Positions 22,565 through 22,657 of a stretch of DNA of 22,657 bases are shown here, piece after piece (position 1 is the stretch's first letter; every line of letters starts with the position of its first letter). This stretch comes from Pseudomonadota bacterium (lineage in GTDB: Bacteria; Pseudomonadota; Gammaproteobacteria; Xanthomonadales; Xanthomonadaceae). The translations under genes were made by a program, and so were the position numbers. The notes below the pieces were generated by a model, which worked only from the letters and a program-made list of their open reading frames with translations, had not been told where the DNA came from and made no database searches. The stretch covers positions 1-22,657 of the forward strand of contig JAEXAG010000088.1 of the NCBI GenBank assembly GCA_023394655.1, in the 5' to 3' direction.

Positions 22565-22585
22565 GCCTTCCGGGCTACGGAAGGC
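22565..22585 (+). other. Leader hairpin just ahead of rpmB
   Basis: GCCTTCCG (22565-22572) pairs perfectly with CGGAAGGC (22578-22585) around the loop GGCTA, ending 23 bases before the rpmB ATG. It could be a leader structure controlling translation; no known ribosomal-protein regulator site was recognised. Confidence 0.4.
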
Positions 22586-22608
22586 AACCACGGACACAGA
22601 GGTGCACC

Positions 22609-22657
22609 ATGCCCCGCCAATGCCAAGTCACCGGCAAGCGTACGACGACCGGCAACA
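22609..22657 (+). CDS. rpmB: 50S ribosomal protein L28 (partial, 5' end only)
   Basis: Sixteen codons are present, reading MPRQCQVTGKRTTTGN. This matches the conserved start of L28 (S/P-R-x-CQVTGKRPxTGN), a large-subunit ribosomal protein. An AGAGGTG ribosome site lies a few bases upstream. The gene is usually followed by rpmG (L33), which would be outside the window. Confidence 0.9.
   Translation, partial: MPRQCQVTGKRTTTGN

Overview
The window is GC-rich chromosomal DNA that reads as a member of the Xanthomonadaceae (Lysobacter/Luteimonas/Thermomonas-like gammaproteobacteria). The main reasons are an HslV with the long N-terminal extension I know from Xanthomonas, a XanB2-type chorismatase, and a phosphopantetheinyl transferase lying directly ahead of rsmG-parA-parB. 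This is housekeeping backbone. I see no insertion sequence, prophage, CRISPR array, tRNA or rRNA. The species cannot be fixed from these genes alone.

Layout, minus-strand block (1-9210). Read in transcription order from the right, this block holds: maeB (NADP malic enzyme with a phosphotransacetylase-like tail); a lone aceE (pyruvate dehydrogenase E1); a 26-28 codon remnant that looks like an internally deleted short-chain dehydrogenase, coupled by ATGA to a luciferase-like flavin oxidoreductase; and the heat-shock protease operon hslV-hslU followed by a tandem universal stress protein that runs off the left edge. hslV has a near-consensus sigma-32 promoter whose -35 overlaps the stop codon of the preceding gene. 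The hslV-hslU gap carries three 54-bp tandem units. The tail of the last unit is inverted, giving a perfect 24-bp hairpin in the operon mRNA.

Layout, plus-strand block (9409-13215). This block starts divergently from maeB: xanB2, a small membrane protein, then a tight run of hemB, aroE, a small membrane protein and a YkgJ-like cysteine-cluster protein. It converges with an alpha/beta hydrolase (minus) with no spacer at all between the stop codons. That hydrolase has Gln where its family has the catalytic His. ydfG (plus) and a GlsB/YeaQ membrane protein (minus) converge on a perfect palindromic terminator.

Layout, right part (15445-22657, all plus). A phosphopantetheinyl transferase, rsmG, parA and parB form the chromosome-segregation neighbourhood. 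They are followed by a UDP-sugar epimerase, a dolichol-phosphate-mannose-synthase-like glycosyltransferase and a LAB_N membrane protein, with overlapping stops and starts. Together these three look like a polyprenyl-phosphate-sugar module, possibly for galacturonic acid on lipid A or core. A secreted DUF885 protein and the first codons of rpmB (ribosomal protein L28) end the window.

No wholly new multi-gene system is evident. The points most worth a second look are the inverted tandem repeat inside hslVU, the SDR remnant coupled to the flavin oxidoreductase, the His-to-Gln hydrolase, and the putative UDP-GalA module.
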